Source: Stenotrophomonas sp. Marseille-Q4652 | Lineage (GTDB): Bacteria > Pseudomonadota > Gammaproteobacteria > Xanthomonadales > Xanthomonadaceae | NCBI RefSeq assembly: GCF_916618915.1 | Contig: NZ_CAKAKE010000001.1 | Coordinates: forward strand, 1,240,001 to 1,304,000 | Direction: 5' to 3' | DNA: 64,000 bases | Part shown: piece by piece, positions 35,665-46,787 of the stretch | How positions within the stretch are numbered: the stretch's first letter is position 1 | Layout: each line of letters starts with the position of its first letter | The notes under the pieces: generated by a model | The model's input: only the letters and a program-made list of their open reading frames with translations | Databases searched by the model: none | Told to the model about the DNA's origin: nothing | Made by a program: the position numbers and the translations under genes

Positions 35665-35689
35665 CAAAAAAGGGGGCCGAAGCCCCCTT
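35665..35689 (-). terminator. Terminator of radC
   Basis: AAGGGGGC (35670-35677) and GCCCCCTT (35682-35689) form an 8-base stem with a CGAA loop. On the minus strand it is followed by a run of T (35665-35669), two bases after the radC stop codon. Confidence 0.85.
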
Positions 35690-35691
35690 GG

Positions 35692-36201
35692 TCAGATCAG
35701 GCCGCGTTCGGCGAATGATGTGGTGTTGCCGCCCGCGACGATGATGTGATCCAGAATGCGAACGTCCACAAGTGCCAGCGCCTCCTTGAGCCGCTGGGTC
35801 AGTGCTCTGTCGGCCGCGCTCGGCTCAGGATTCCCGCTCGGGTGGTTGTGCGAAACGATGACCGCCGCCGCATTGAGCCGCAGCGCCTGCTTGACCACTT
35901 CGCGCGGATACACCGATGCGCTATCGATGGTGCCTCGAAACATCTCGGCATATTCGATCAAGCAATGGTGCGTATCCAGGAACAGCACGGCGAACACCTC
36001 GTGCTCGAACCCAGCCAGCTTGGCGCGCAGGTACTCCTTGACCGCCACCGGCGAACTGAATGACGCACCGCGCTGCATCTTGTGCTCGATAGCCTGGCGC
36101 GCGGCCTCCAGAATCTGGTCAGTCGTCGCCAGCAGGTAGCGGCCCTGCGCATCACGCACCATCAGTGAGGTATCGAACGAGGAAAAAGACAGTTGCGACA
36201 T
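35692..36201 (-). CDS. radC: RadC-type JAB/MPN domain protein (short form)
   Basis: 169 residues. The JAMM-type metal motif is complete: HNHPSGNPEPSAAD with His118, His120 and Asp131. Compared with chromosomal RadC (about 225 residues) the N-terminal helix-hairpin-helix region is missing, as usual in ICE- and plasmid-borne copies. The biochemical role is unsettled. It has its own leader and terminator, so it is a single-gene unit. Confidence 0.93.
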   Translation of the reverse strand: MSQLSFSSFDTSLMVRDAQGRYLLATTDQILEAARQAIEHKMQRGASFSSPVAVKEYLRAKLAGFEHEVFAVLFLDTHHCLIEYAEMFRGTIDSASVYPREVVKQALRLNAAAVIVSHNHPSGNPEPSAADRALTQRLKEALALVDVRILDHIIVAGGNTTSFAERGLI

Positions 36202-36604
36202 GATCGTGCTCCGGTTGCTCGGGCGGAATTGCCCGGAACCGTCGCCAGCACGGCGCAGCGCAAGCAGTCAGGGGTCGCAGACGGCCGCCAGGACGCAAGC
36301 GCGCACAAGCGCGCGCCGCCCTTGACGGCGAGGACGCCGTGATATGGTGAAGGGAACAGCAAGACCGCCCACACCCCGCCCACTGCACACACCCGCCGTT
36401 GAGCAAGCGCAGCGCGCAGGCACGGATCAACGAGCCGGGCCGAAGGCGTCAGGGATCAAAGCCGAATGGCCGCGATTCGGCACGAAGCGCGGGGCACAGC
36501 CCGCGAGCCCGACGGCGGCACGCCGGGACGCAACATCCAAATACCACATCGAACCCGCTCCACTACGCCGCAGCAAGTTGTCCCGATAGGTATTGAACTT
36601 CACC
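36202..36604. other. Non-coding leader of radC
   Basis: Contains repeat copy B (36248-36420). The right part, 36425-36600, holds nothing recognised beyond the region upstream of the AlpA-like gene. Confidence 0.5.
36248..36420 (-). repeat. Repeated leader element, copy B (before radC)
   Basis: Partner of copy A at 35463-35630, with roughly 85-90% identity by eye over 120 bases and small length differences in the middle. It ends with GCAAGCGCAGCGCGCAGG at 36403-36420, then GCCGGGCCGAAGGCGTCAGG, also seen in the DUF932 leader. Confidence 0.8.
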
Positions 36605-37003
36605 ATGTCTCCATGCAGCAGAACCATGGAGTCCGAGGTGGAACAGCTATCGCAAGCCCCCAATACCGCCGGCACCGATGTCGGCCTCCCCTTGCCAGGC
36701 ACGGATGCCTACGAGGCTTTGCCGCAATTTCCAAAGCGCAGTGTCCTTCCCTTTCGTCGCACCATTCGCCGGCAGGAACTGCGGCAGATCGTTCCCCTCG
36801 CCGAAACGACGATCTACGAAATGGAGCGTCGCGGTGAGTTCCCACGCCGCTTCAACCTGACGCCACGCTGCGTCGTATGGGACTTGGCAGACGTGGAAGC
36901 CTGGGTCGAAGAACGAAAGCAGGCTCCGCGCACCGGCGTATCGAAACCGGATGTCCACCTACGAAAAACCCGCCCTGTCCGGGCGGGTTCGAGCGAGGCA
37001 TAA
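36605..37003 (+). CDS. AlpA-family DNA-binding protein
   Basis: 132 residues from ATG 36605; ATG 36626 is equally possible, as neither has a good ribosome site. The C-terminal half RRTIRRQELRQIVPLAETTI followed by MERRGEFPRRF and VWDLADVEAWVEER is the AlpA pattern of prophage and ICE regulators. An excisionase or integrase-activator role is likely from its place near the integrase. It is convergent with the antitoxin-like gene, 16 bases apart. Confidence 0.85.
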   Translation: MSPCSRTMESEVEQLSQAPNTAGTDVGLPLPGTDAYEALPQFPKRSVLPFRRTIRRQELRQIVPLAETTIYEMERRGEFPRRFNLTPRCVVWDLADVEAWVEERKQAPRTGVSKPDVHLRKTRPVRAGSSEA

Positions 37004-37019
37004 GGCCAAACAGCGGCGC

Positions 37020-37544
37020 TCACCCAATCAAAGCCTCCAGTGCCTTGGATGTCGAGCGCGGCAATCGCCGCCCCTCCTTCGCCACGTTGACCTGCAAGGC
37101 CACCCGCGCCACCTCAAACACGTCTTTGGCCAGCGAGTAGCTGCCCTTGGCCTGCAACCACGCCAATACGTCCACCAAATGCCAGATCGACGCGCTGCCT
37201 TCATGCACCGGCGCCGGAAAGCTGCCCGGATGCGCCAGCATCAGCTTGCGCATGTTCTGCCGCGACACGCCAACAATGTCGGCCACGTCAGTCAGACCCA
37301 CCAGATCCGGCGCTACTTCGATCAATCGCGCGGTCGGCGCGGCGCAGCGCACATCGGCCAGCGCGCTACGCACGGCCTCGTCCGCATCCGCTGCCTCGCG
37401 GGTGAATTCCAACGCCAACCGACCCGGCTGTCCAATGCCGACCAAGGCATCGTCGCAGCCGGCTTCGCCCAGGCGCTCCACCAGTGCATCCGCATCGCGG
37501 TCGTCGGCGGCGAGCTGATATTTCAGAGTGAAGGTGTATTCCAT
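37020..37544 (-). CDS. HTH protein, probable antitoxin of a TA-like pair
   Basis: 174 residues from MEYTFTLKYQLAADDRDADA. The N-terminal domain (about 1-75) looks like a small alpha/beta domain; a winged-helix AlpA/excisionase-like domain follows (LTDVADIVGVSRQNMRKLML, then AWLQAKGSY). It begins four bases after the stop of the small toxin-like gene. Order toxin-antitoxin with a DNA-binding antitoxin and a perfect palindrome upstream points to an autoregulated module. Function is inferred from arrangement, not homology. Confidence 0.6.
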   Translation of the reverse strand: MEYTFTLKYQLAADDRDADALVERLGEAGCDDALVGIGQPGRLALEFTREAADADEAVRSALADVRCAAPTARLIEVAPDLVGLTDVADIVGVSRQNMRKLMLAHPGSFPAPVHEGSASIWHLVDVLAWLQAKGSYSLAKDVFEVARVALQVNVAKEGRRLPRSTSKALEALIG

Positions 37545-37548
37545 CGCG

Positions 37549-37824
37549 CTACTCCGTGGCACCATTGTCAGCGTCGCGCTGCGACCGGTGTGTAGTGCAG
37601 TTATCCACGACGCGCCGCAAGGCGCGCGCGTGGTTGCCGGGATTTTTCGGCGTGCTCCATACGCTGGTGATGCAGAACTCGCCGCAGCGACATTCTTCAT
37701 CGTTGTAAGGGCAATACATCCGCCCCCAAGCGTGGCTGCCGCCGACTTCGACGCGCCAGCCCTGCCCTTCGGCGTGCCTGAGAGCTTCCTCGACCTCTTT
37801 CTTCGGATGAGGGGAACGAGCCAT
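37549..37824 (-). CDS. HicA-like small protein, probable toxin of a TA-like pair
   Basis: 91 residues. The core EVEEALRHAEGQGWRVEVGG followed by SHAWGRMYCP resembles the helix-GW-strand-GSH plan of HicA mRNA interferases, in which the His is catalytic. It additionally carries a Cys cluster (CPYNDEECRCGEFC) that canonical HicA lacks, possibly a zinc site. It is translated just before the HTH gene. A perfect 30-base palindrome lies 25 bases upstream of the start. Could also be a HicA-fold protein of another role. Confidence 0.55.
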   Translation of the reverse strand: MARSPHPKKEVEEALRHAEGQGWRVEVGGSHAWGRMYCPYNDEECRCGEFCITSVWSTPKNPGNHARALRRVVDNCTTHRSQRDADNGATE

Positions 37825-37849
37825 CGATGATCTCCAGTATGGGGATGAT

Positions 37850-37879
37850 TGGCTTGGTTGTCAAGTGACAACCAAGCCA
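37850..37879. promoter_or_regulatory. Perfect 30-base palindrome (operator or terminator)
   Basis: TGGCTTGGTTGTCA (37850-37863) and TGACAACCAAGCCA (37866-37879) are perfect inverted arms with a 2-base centre. It is 25 bases upstream of the toxin-like start and 5 bases after the integrase stop. No T-run follows, so an operator for the toxin-antitoxin-like pair is preferred over an integrase terminator. Confidence 0.65.
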
Positions 37880-37884
37880 CTGTT

Positions 37885-39141
37885 TCAGGCTATCGCGCTT
37901 AACGCCGGCACCACCACGTTCGCCGGCAACAGCTTCGGCACATAGGTCTGCCCACCGCCCCAGGCATCGACAAGGTTGGCCCACTCTTGCAGCATGTGGC
38001 GCCGCTGCTCGGCGTACTCGGCCTTGTTGTAAACCGAGCGCGAGGAACGCCCGTCCTCGTGCGCCAGGCACTTCTCGATCCAGTCGCGGTTGAAGCCGAT
38101 TTCGTTCAACAGCGTCGAGCCGGTGCGGCGCAGGTCATGGACGGTGAAGGGTTGGAGCGGCAGCCCCTTGGTCTTTGCCGCCTCCACCACGAGCCCCGTG
38201 ACGCGATTCAAAGTGGCGTTGGACATGCACCGCTCTGCGTCATAGCGAGACGGAAAAACGAACCTTGATCCCGCCGCGCAGGCGTGCAACGTCACGAAGA
38301 TGTCGAGCGTCTGGCGCGAGAGATAGACCACGTGCGGGTTGCGCCCCTTCATCCGCTGCTTGGGAATCGTCCAGGTCTTGCTTTCGAAATCGACCTCATT
38401 CCAGGTGGCGTGGATCAGTTCGCTCTTGCGTACCAGCGTCAGCAGGATCAAGCGCAGCGCCAGCTTGATGGTCGGATAGGTCGCCACCGATTCCATCTGC
38501 TGCATGAACAGCCGAATCTCCAGCGGCGACAAGGCGCGATCTTTCGGCACAAAGGTGGCGATCGAGGCCGCGCCCACGCTGTCGGCGGGGTTGTCCACCT
38601 TCTCACCGTGGGCGATGGCGTAGATGTAGACCTGCTTCACGATATCCCGAATCTGTACCGCCGTGGCCGGCGCCCCACGCTCCTTGACCTTGTTGCACAA
38701 GGCCCGCAGGTCTTCGGCCTGGATTTCGGTCAGCAGGCGGTTTTGGAAGACCGGCAGGATGTCCCGGTCGATGATGTGCTTGCGCATGGCGCGGGTGCTG
38801 TCGGCCAGCCTTGCGTTGGCCAGCCACGTCTCCATCGCCGCGCCGAAGGTCTTGATGGCGACCACCCGGCGTTTCTCACGCTGCTTTTCCAGCGCGGGCG
38901 AGACACCCTTGAGAACGGCTTTGCGCGCGTCCAGCAGCAGTTCGCGCGCCATTGCCAGCGAGATGCCACCTGGACCATAGCGTCCGAGGGTCAGCGTCTC
39001 GCGGCGGCCGTGGAGCCGGTAGTCGTAGCGGAACGTGATCGTTCCGCCAGGCGATACCGTCACGTACATCCCGTCTCGGTCAGAAGCCTTATAAATCTTG
39101 GACTTAGGTTTGAAATTGCGTAGTGCAGCGTCGGTCAGCAT
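37885..39141 (-). CDS. int: P4-type tyrosine integrase of the ICE
   Basis: 418 residues. ATG 39141 is chosen over 39159 because GGAGG stands eight bases before it, giving MLTDAALRNFKPKSKIYKAS. N-terminal DUF4102-type arm-binding domain, then the catalytic domain with Arg238 (LTLVRKSEL), HDLR at 335-338, His361 (CLAHEDG) and the likely nucleophile Tyr371 in RSVYNKAEYAEQRR. All catalytic residues are present. It points away from guaA, with its start near the junction, as in islands that integrate at the 3' end of a gene. Confidence 0.95.
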   Translation of the reverse strand: MLTDAALRNFKPKSKIYKASDRDGMYVTVSPGGTITFRYDYRLHGRRETLTLGRYGPGGISLAMARELLLDARKAVLKGVSPALEKQREKRRVVAIKTFGAAMETWLANARLADSTRAMRKHIIDRDILPVFQNRLLTEIQAEDLRALCNKVKERGAPATAVQIRDIVKQVYIYAIAHGEKVDNPADSVGAASIATFVPKDRALSPLEIRLFMQQMESVATYPTIKLALRLILLTLVRKSELIHATWNEVDFESKTWTIPKQRMKGRNPHVVYLSRQTLDIFVTLHACAAGSRFVFPSRYDAERCMSNATLNRVTGLVVEAAKTKGLPLQPFTVHDLRRTGSTLLNEIGFNRDWIEKCLAHEDGRSSRSVYNKAEYAEQRRHMLQEWANLVDAWGGGQTYVPKLLPANVVVPALSAIA

Positions 39142-39451
39142 CGAGGTTTCCTCCGGCATGTGACGGATTTACCGTCAGGTTTTACCGTCAGGGACCTGGA
39201 GACCTGCTGATGCCCGGAAAGCCCCATGAAACAAGCTTTCCCGAGAAGGCTTTTACCGTCAAAGACGGTAAAAGTCTGAATAGTGAACGAGAGTGTCTTA
39301 ATCCGGCCTCGATTTTTACCGTCAGCTCTACCGTCAACTTTTTCTGCTGGCCGGCGATAGCTACCGATAGCTGCCGTGACGTATTTCTTTCAATATCAAC
39401 ACATTACGTTGGTTTCTCGATAGCTGGCGATAGCCCTCGAAGGACGTAAAT
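39142..39451. other. ICE/chromosome junction region (attL side) with two repeat families
   Basis: TACCGTCA-type words occur at 39168-39178, 39181-39190, 39251-39261, 39313-39324 and 39329-39336. CTTTTACCGTC (39250-39260) and GACGGTAAAAG (39264-39274) make a perfect inverted repeat. CGATAGC occurs four times in two pairs (39355, 39365 and 39418, 39428), each pair in a 10-base step. They are candidate integrase arm sites or excisionase sites. The crossover probably lies in or next to the guaA 3' end; the opposite end is outside the window so its direct repeat cannot be seen. Confidence 0.6.
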
Positions 39452-41017
<1,566 letters not shown>

Positions 41018-41052
41018 GACGGCAATGGCCCGGTACTGCAGGAATGATGGAT

Positions 41053-41086
41053 AAAAAAGAAGGGAAACGCAGGCGTTTCCCTTCTT
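41053..41086 (-). terminator. Rho-independent terminator between guaB and guaA
   Basis: AAGAAGGGAAACG (41057-41069) and CGTTTCCCTTCTT (41074-41086) form a 13-base stem; on the minus strand a run of T follows (41053-41058). It would end or reduce guaB readthrough into guaA. Confidence 0.9.
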
Positions 41087-41101
41087 GGTCCGGCGGGTGG
41101 A

Positions 41102-42592
<1,491 letters not shown>

Positions 42593-42667
42593 TTACCCCT
42601 AAACGCCCGCCGCGGCACCCTCGGGAGGCGGGCCGCGGGCAAAGCTGTGTTCCGCGTTGGCGGCGGC

Positions 42668-43549
42668 TCAGCCGAGCGCCTCGGCCGCTTCCAGTGTGTT
42701 CTGCATCAGGGTGGCCACGGTCATAGGCCCTACGCCACCGGGGACCGGGGTGATCCAGCTGGCGCGCTGGGCGGCGGCATCGAAGCCGACATCGCCAACC
42801 AGGCGGCCGTCATCGAGGCGGTTGATGCCGACGTCGATCACCACCGCGCCGGGCTTGACCCACTCGCCCGGGATCAGCCCCGGCCGGCCCACGGCCACCA
42901 CCAGGATGTCGGCATTGCGCACGGCCTGTTCCAGCACGTCCGCCGGGGTGAACTTGTGGCAGCTGGTGACCGTGCAGCCGGCGATCAGCAGCTCCAGGCC
43001 CATCGGGCGGCCGACGTGGTTGCTGACGCCGACGATGGTGGCGTTGCGACCGCGCACCGGCTGGTCGGTATGGCTGAGCAGAGTGACGATGCCACGCGGC
43101 GTGCACGGCCGCAGGCCGAACTCGCGCAGCGCCAGGTGGCCGACGTTTTCCGGATGGAAACCATCCACATCCTTGCGCGGGTCGATACGCTGGATCAGCC
43201 GGCGCGCGTCGGGGATGCCCGGCAGCGGCAGCTGGATCAGGATGCCGTGGATCTTCGGGTCGGCGTTGAGCTGGTCGATCAGCGCCAGCAGCTCGTCCTC
43301 GGTGGTGCCCGCCGGCAGGTCGTAGTCATGCGCCTCGATGCCGACCTTCTCGGCCGCGCGGCGCTTGTTGCGCACGTACACGGTCGAGGCCGGATCGGCA
43401 CCCACCAGCACCACGGCCAGGCCGGGGCGACTGCCACCAGCGGCCACGCGCGCGTCCACCCTTACCTTCAGGCTGTCGAGCAGGTCCTCGGCAATGCGGC
43501 GGCCATCGAGGATGCGTGCGGAACGGGAGTCGGAAGCAGGAGTGTTCAT
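42668..43549 (-). CDS. folD: FolD, methylenetetrahydrofolate dehydrogenase/cyclohydrolase
   Basis: 293 residues from [17 protein letters not shown]; a start ten codons upstream is possible. Motifs: [17 protein letters not shown] with the catalytic Lys, [23 protein letters not shown], the nucleotide loop [14 protein letters not shown] and [18 protein letters not shown]. It interconverts one-carbon folates in the cytosol. It is a separate unit from guaB, about 108 bases apart. Confidence 0.96.
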   Translation of the reverse strand: MNTPASDSRSARILDGRRIAEDLLDSLKVRVDARVAAGGSRPGLAVVLVGADPASTVYVRNKRRAAEKVGIEAHDYDLPAGTTEDELLALIDQLNADPKIHGILIQLPLPGIPDARRLIQRIDPRKDVDGFHPENVGHLALREFGLRPCTPRGIVTLLSHTDQPVRGRNATIVGVSNHVGRPMGLELLIAGCTVTSCHKFTPADVLEQAVRNADILVVAVGRPGLIPGEWVKPGAVVIDVGINRLDDGRLVGDVGFDAAAQRASWITPVPGGVGPMTVATLMQNTLEAAEALG

Positions 43550-43591
43550 CGGAGGCAGGTGCGGGGGCGATGGACGCACATTGTCCCCGAT

Positions 43592-45451
43592 TCAGCTCGC
43601 GCCGCCACCTGTCCCGCGATCGGAGCCCTTCCCCGCAGCCGGCACATCCTGCGGATTGAGCGTGCGTGCCGGGCGCCGCGGCGGGGTGAGCGGCGTCGGC
43701 GTCGGCACGTCCTTGCCGTCATTGCCGAACACCATGCGCGCACCGGCCATCATGCCCTCGGCCATTTCCAGTTCAAAGCGCTCGGCATCGCGGCGGCGGA
43801 TCTGCTCGGCGATATCGCGCGCCTCGTCCTGCTGCACGCCCAGCTCCATCAGCGCGGCCTGGCCAAACGCCAGCGCCGACTCGAAGGTCTCGCGCACCTG
43901 GTAGTCGACCCCGGCGTGGATCAGTTCCAGCGCGTGCTCGCGGTCGTACGAACGCACCAGCACGGCGGCCTGCGGGAACTGCGTGCGCACCAGCTCGACG
44001 ATGCGGTTGCTGGCGTCGCGGTCGTCCACGCACACCGCGATCGCCCGCGCCGAGCCGGCACCGGAAGCGCGCAGCACGTCCAGCCGGGTGCCGTCGCCGT
44101 AGTAGATGCGGAAGCCGAACCGTGCGGCGCTGTGGATCATCTCCACGTCGCTGTCGATGATGGTCACGTCCACGTCGCGCGCCAGCAGCGACTGACTGGC
44201 AACCTGGCCGAAACGACCAAAGCCGATCAGCAGCACGCTGCCATCCAGCCCCTCGGCCTTCTCCACCCCGTCGAGGTTGACCGTGGGCGTTGCAGCCAGG
44301 CGCCGGTGCAGCAGTACCACCAGGGGCGTCAGTGCCATCGACAGCACCACCACCGCGGTGAGGTTGGCATTGACCGGCTGGTCAATGACGCCGGCGGCCG
44401 CCGCCGCGGAGAACAGCACGAAGGCGAACTCGCCGCCCTGGGCCATCAACACGCCGCGGTCCAGCGCCTCGGCGTGGGTGCTCCCCATCAGCCGGGCCAC
44501 GGCGTAGATGCAGGCGGCCTTGGCCGCCATCAGCGCCACCACCATGCCGAGGATCAGCGGCCAGTTCGCCGCCACCACGGGCAGGTCCAGCGTCATGCCG
44601 ACACTGAGGAAGAAAAGGCCCAGCAGGATGCCGCGGAACGGTTCGATGTCCGCTTCGATCTGGTGGCGGAAGGTGGACTCGCTCAGCAGCACACCGGCCA
44701 GGAAGGCGCCCATCGCCATCGACAGGCCGCTGAGCTGCATCAGCAGCGCCGCGCCCAGCACCACCAGCAACGCCGCGGCGGTCATCACCTCGCGCGCCTT
44801 GGCGGCGGCCAGGATGCGGAACATCGGATTGAGCAGGAAGCGGCCCACCAGCACCAGGCCAACGATCGCCCCGACGCCGATGGCGGCCGGGACCCAGCGC
44901 GAGCCGTCCCCGGCTGCCGGCATGCTCGGGGCCATGAACGCGACAAGCGCCAGCAGCGGCACGATCAGCAGATCCTCGAACAACAGGATGGAGACGATCT
45001 TCTGCCCGTTCGGCAGTGCGATGTCACCGCGCTCGGCCAGCAGCTGCATCACCACCGCGGTGGAGGTCAGCACGAAGCCGGTGGCGCCGATGAAGGCCAC
45101 CTGCCACGGCAGGCCGAACAATCGCGCGATCACCGTCAGCACAACGGCGCAGGTGGCGATCTGCAACGTACCCAGGCCGAAGATCTGGCCGCGCAGGCTC
45201 CACAGGTGCGAGGGCCGCATCTCCAGTCCGATCAGGAACAGGAACATCACCACGCCGAGCTCGGCGGTATGCAGGATCGCCTGGGGATCGGAAAACCACG
45301 CCAGCCCGAACGGGCCGATGGCCAGGCCCGCGGCGAAATAGCCCAGCACCGAGCCCAGGCCGAGCCTGCGGAACAGCGGCACCATGACCACCGCCGCGCC
45401 CAGCAGGGCCACCACCTTCACCAGCTCACTGGTCGCCGTTTCAACCGCCAT
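43592..45451 (-). CDS. CPA2-family K+/H+ antiporter with RCK domain (Kef-like)
   Basis: 619 residues. About twelve membrane helices with the CPA2 motif GVLLSESTFRHQIEADIEPF, then a cytosolic RCK/TrkA-N domain (about 410-530) with GFGRFGQVASQ. It is a chromosomal monovalent cation:proton antiporter of the KefB/KefC type, probably K+ efflux. The C-terminus is a Pro/Thr-rich tail. The organism thus has potassium efflux on the chromosome while the ICE brings K+ uptake. Confidence 0.92.
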   Translation of the reverse strand: MAVETATSELVKVVALLGAAVVMVPLFRRLGLGSVLGYFAAGLAIGPFGLAWFSDPQAILHTAELGVVMFLFLIGLEMRPSHLWSLRGQIFGLGTLQIATCAVVLTVIARLFGLPWQVAFIGATGFVLTSTAVVMQLLAERGDIALPNGQKIVSILLFEDLLIVPLLALVAFMAPSMPAAGDGSRWVPAAIGVGAIVGLVLVGRFLLNPMFRILAAAKAREVMTAAALLVVLGAALLMQLSGLSMAMGAFLAGVLLSESTFRHQIEADIEPFRGILLGLFFLSVGMTLDLPVVAANWPLILGMVVALMAAKAACIYAVARLMGSTHAEALDRGVLMAQGGEFAFVLFSAAAAAGVIDQPVNANLTAVVVLSMALTPLVVLLHRRLAATPTVNLDGVEKAEGLDGSVLLIGFGRFGQVASQSLLARDVDVTIIDSDVEMIHSAARFGFRIYYGDGTRLDVLRASGAGSARAIAVCVDDRDASNRIVELVRTQFPQAAVLVRSYDREHALELIHAGVDYQVRETFESALAFGQAALMELGVQQDEARDIAEQIRRRDAERFELEMAEGMMAGARMVFGNDGKDVPTPTPLTPPRRPARTLNPQDVPAAGKGSDRGTGGGAS

Positions 45452-45520
45452 CGCCTGCCTCCCGGACCCTTGGACCACCCACGATAGGACAAGCCCGGCG
45501 CCCGGCCCAGCCGGTCCGGC

Positions 45521-46657
45521 TCAGCCAGCACGGCAGAACGCCGCGTAATCGATGTAACCGGGGAAATCGCGCCCCGGCGCGCAGAGCGGACATCCCGGAT
45601 CCGGATGGATGCGGGTTTCGCGGAACCTCGCGGTGAGCGCGTCGAAACGCAGCAGGCGCCCGACCAGTGGCTCACCGATGCCCAGCAGCAGCTTCAACAC
45701 CTCGGTGGCCTGCATCACACCCGCCAGCCCGGGCAGCACGCCGAGCACGCCGGCTTCGGCACAGTTGGGCGCGAACTCCGGCGGCGGCGGTTCCGGGAAC
45801 AGGCAGCGGTAGCAGGGCGCCACGCCACGGTGGCGGCCGGCATCGAACACGGAGACCTGCCCGTCGAAGCGTTCGATTGCCGCGTACACCAGCGGCTTTG
45901 CATGCTTGATGCAGGCATCGTTGAGCAGGTAGCGCAGCGGAAAGTTGTCCGAGCCGTCCAGCACCACGTCCACACCTTCGACCAGCGCATCGACGTTGGC
46001 CGAGCTTACCCGCTCGGCCACGGTTTCCACCTCGATGCCGGGGTTGAGGGCGAGCAGGCGTTCGCGCGCCGAGTCGACCTTGAGCGTGCCGATGCTGGCC
46101 TCGGTGTGCACCACCTGCCGCTGCAGGTTGCTGCGCTCGACGCGGTCATCGTCGGCAATGCGCAGGTGCCCCACCCCGGCCGCGGCCAGGTACAGCGCCG
46201 CTGGCGATCCCAGTCCCCCGGCACCCAGCAGCAGCACCCGCGAGCGCTGTAGCCTGCGCTGGCCCGCTTCACCAACGTGCGGCAGCAGCAGGTGGCGCGA
46301 ATAGCGGTCGAAGAAATCCCTGTCCTCCGCACTCTGCACCGGCTGCACCAGCGGCAGGCCCTGCTGCCGCCATGCCACCGTGCCACCGGCCACCGAGGCG
46401 ACCTGTGTGTAGCCGGCTTCGCGCAGCGCCTTGGCCGCGTCCAGCGAACGTCGGCCGCTCTGGCATATCAGCAGGATCTCCTGCCCGCGATGCGGGAGGT
46501 GGTCGGCCGGCGCGGCCTGCAGCTCGCCCTTGGCCACGCCACGCGCGCCTTCGGCCATGCCGCTGGCGCGCTCGTGGGCCTCGCGCACGTCGACCAGCAC
46601 GGCGCCATGGGCCAGCCGTTCGCGGGCCTGTTCGGGGGTCAGCTCGGGGATATCCAT
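45521..46657 (-). CDS. moeB: Rhodanese-ThiF/MoeB fusion, sulfur-carrier adenylyltransferase
   Basis: 378 residues. N-terminal rhodanese domain (about 1-105) with active Cys in LICQSGRRS, then an E1-type adenylyltransferase domain with GAGGLGSPAALYLAAAGVG, the Arg finger region ERSNLQRQ and two zinc pairs (CYRC and CPLC). It activates the C-terminus of a MoaD or ThiS-type carrier for molybdopterin or thiamine synthesis. The rhodanese is at the N-terminus, while MOCS3/Uba4-type proteins carry it at the C-terminus. Confidence 0.9.
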   Translation of the reverse strand: MDIPELTPEQARERLAHGAVLVDVREAHERASGMAEGARGVAKGELQAAPADHLPHRGQEILLICQSGRRSLDAAKALREAGYTQVASVAGGTVAWRQQGLPLVQPVQSAEDRDFFDRYSRHLLLPHVGEAGQRRLQRSRVLLLGAGGLGSPAALYLAAAGVGHLRIADDDRVERSNLQRQVVHTEASIGTLKVDSARERLLALNPGIEVETVAERVSSANVDALVEGVDVVLDGSDNFPLRYLLNDACIKHAKPLVYAAIERFDGQVSVFDAGRHRGVAPCYRCLFPEPPPPEFAPNCAEAGVLGVLPGLAGVMQATEVLKLLLGIGEPLVGRLLRFDALTARFRETRIHPDPGCPLCAPGRDFPGYIDYAAFCRAG

Positions 46658-46743
46658 GGCGGCATTATCGTCCAAGCTCCTGCCGGCCCGTTGCGCTGCA
46701 GCCCGACACTGCGTTGCAGCCGCAGCTGGCCGGGCCCAGACAC

Positions 46744-46771
46744 AGAAAAGCCGGGCAAGCCCGGCTTTTCT
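46744..46771. terminator. Bidirectional-looking terminator between der and moeB
   Basis: AGAAAAGCCGGGC (46744-46756) and GCCCGGCTTTTCT (46759-46771) form a 13-base stem with T-rich ends on both strands. Functionally it can end the der transcript only if something read through; more likely it closes the upstream minus-strand operon (bamB-der). Confidence 0.75.
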
Positions 46772-46787
46772 ACAATGCACGCAGGCC

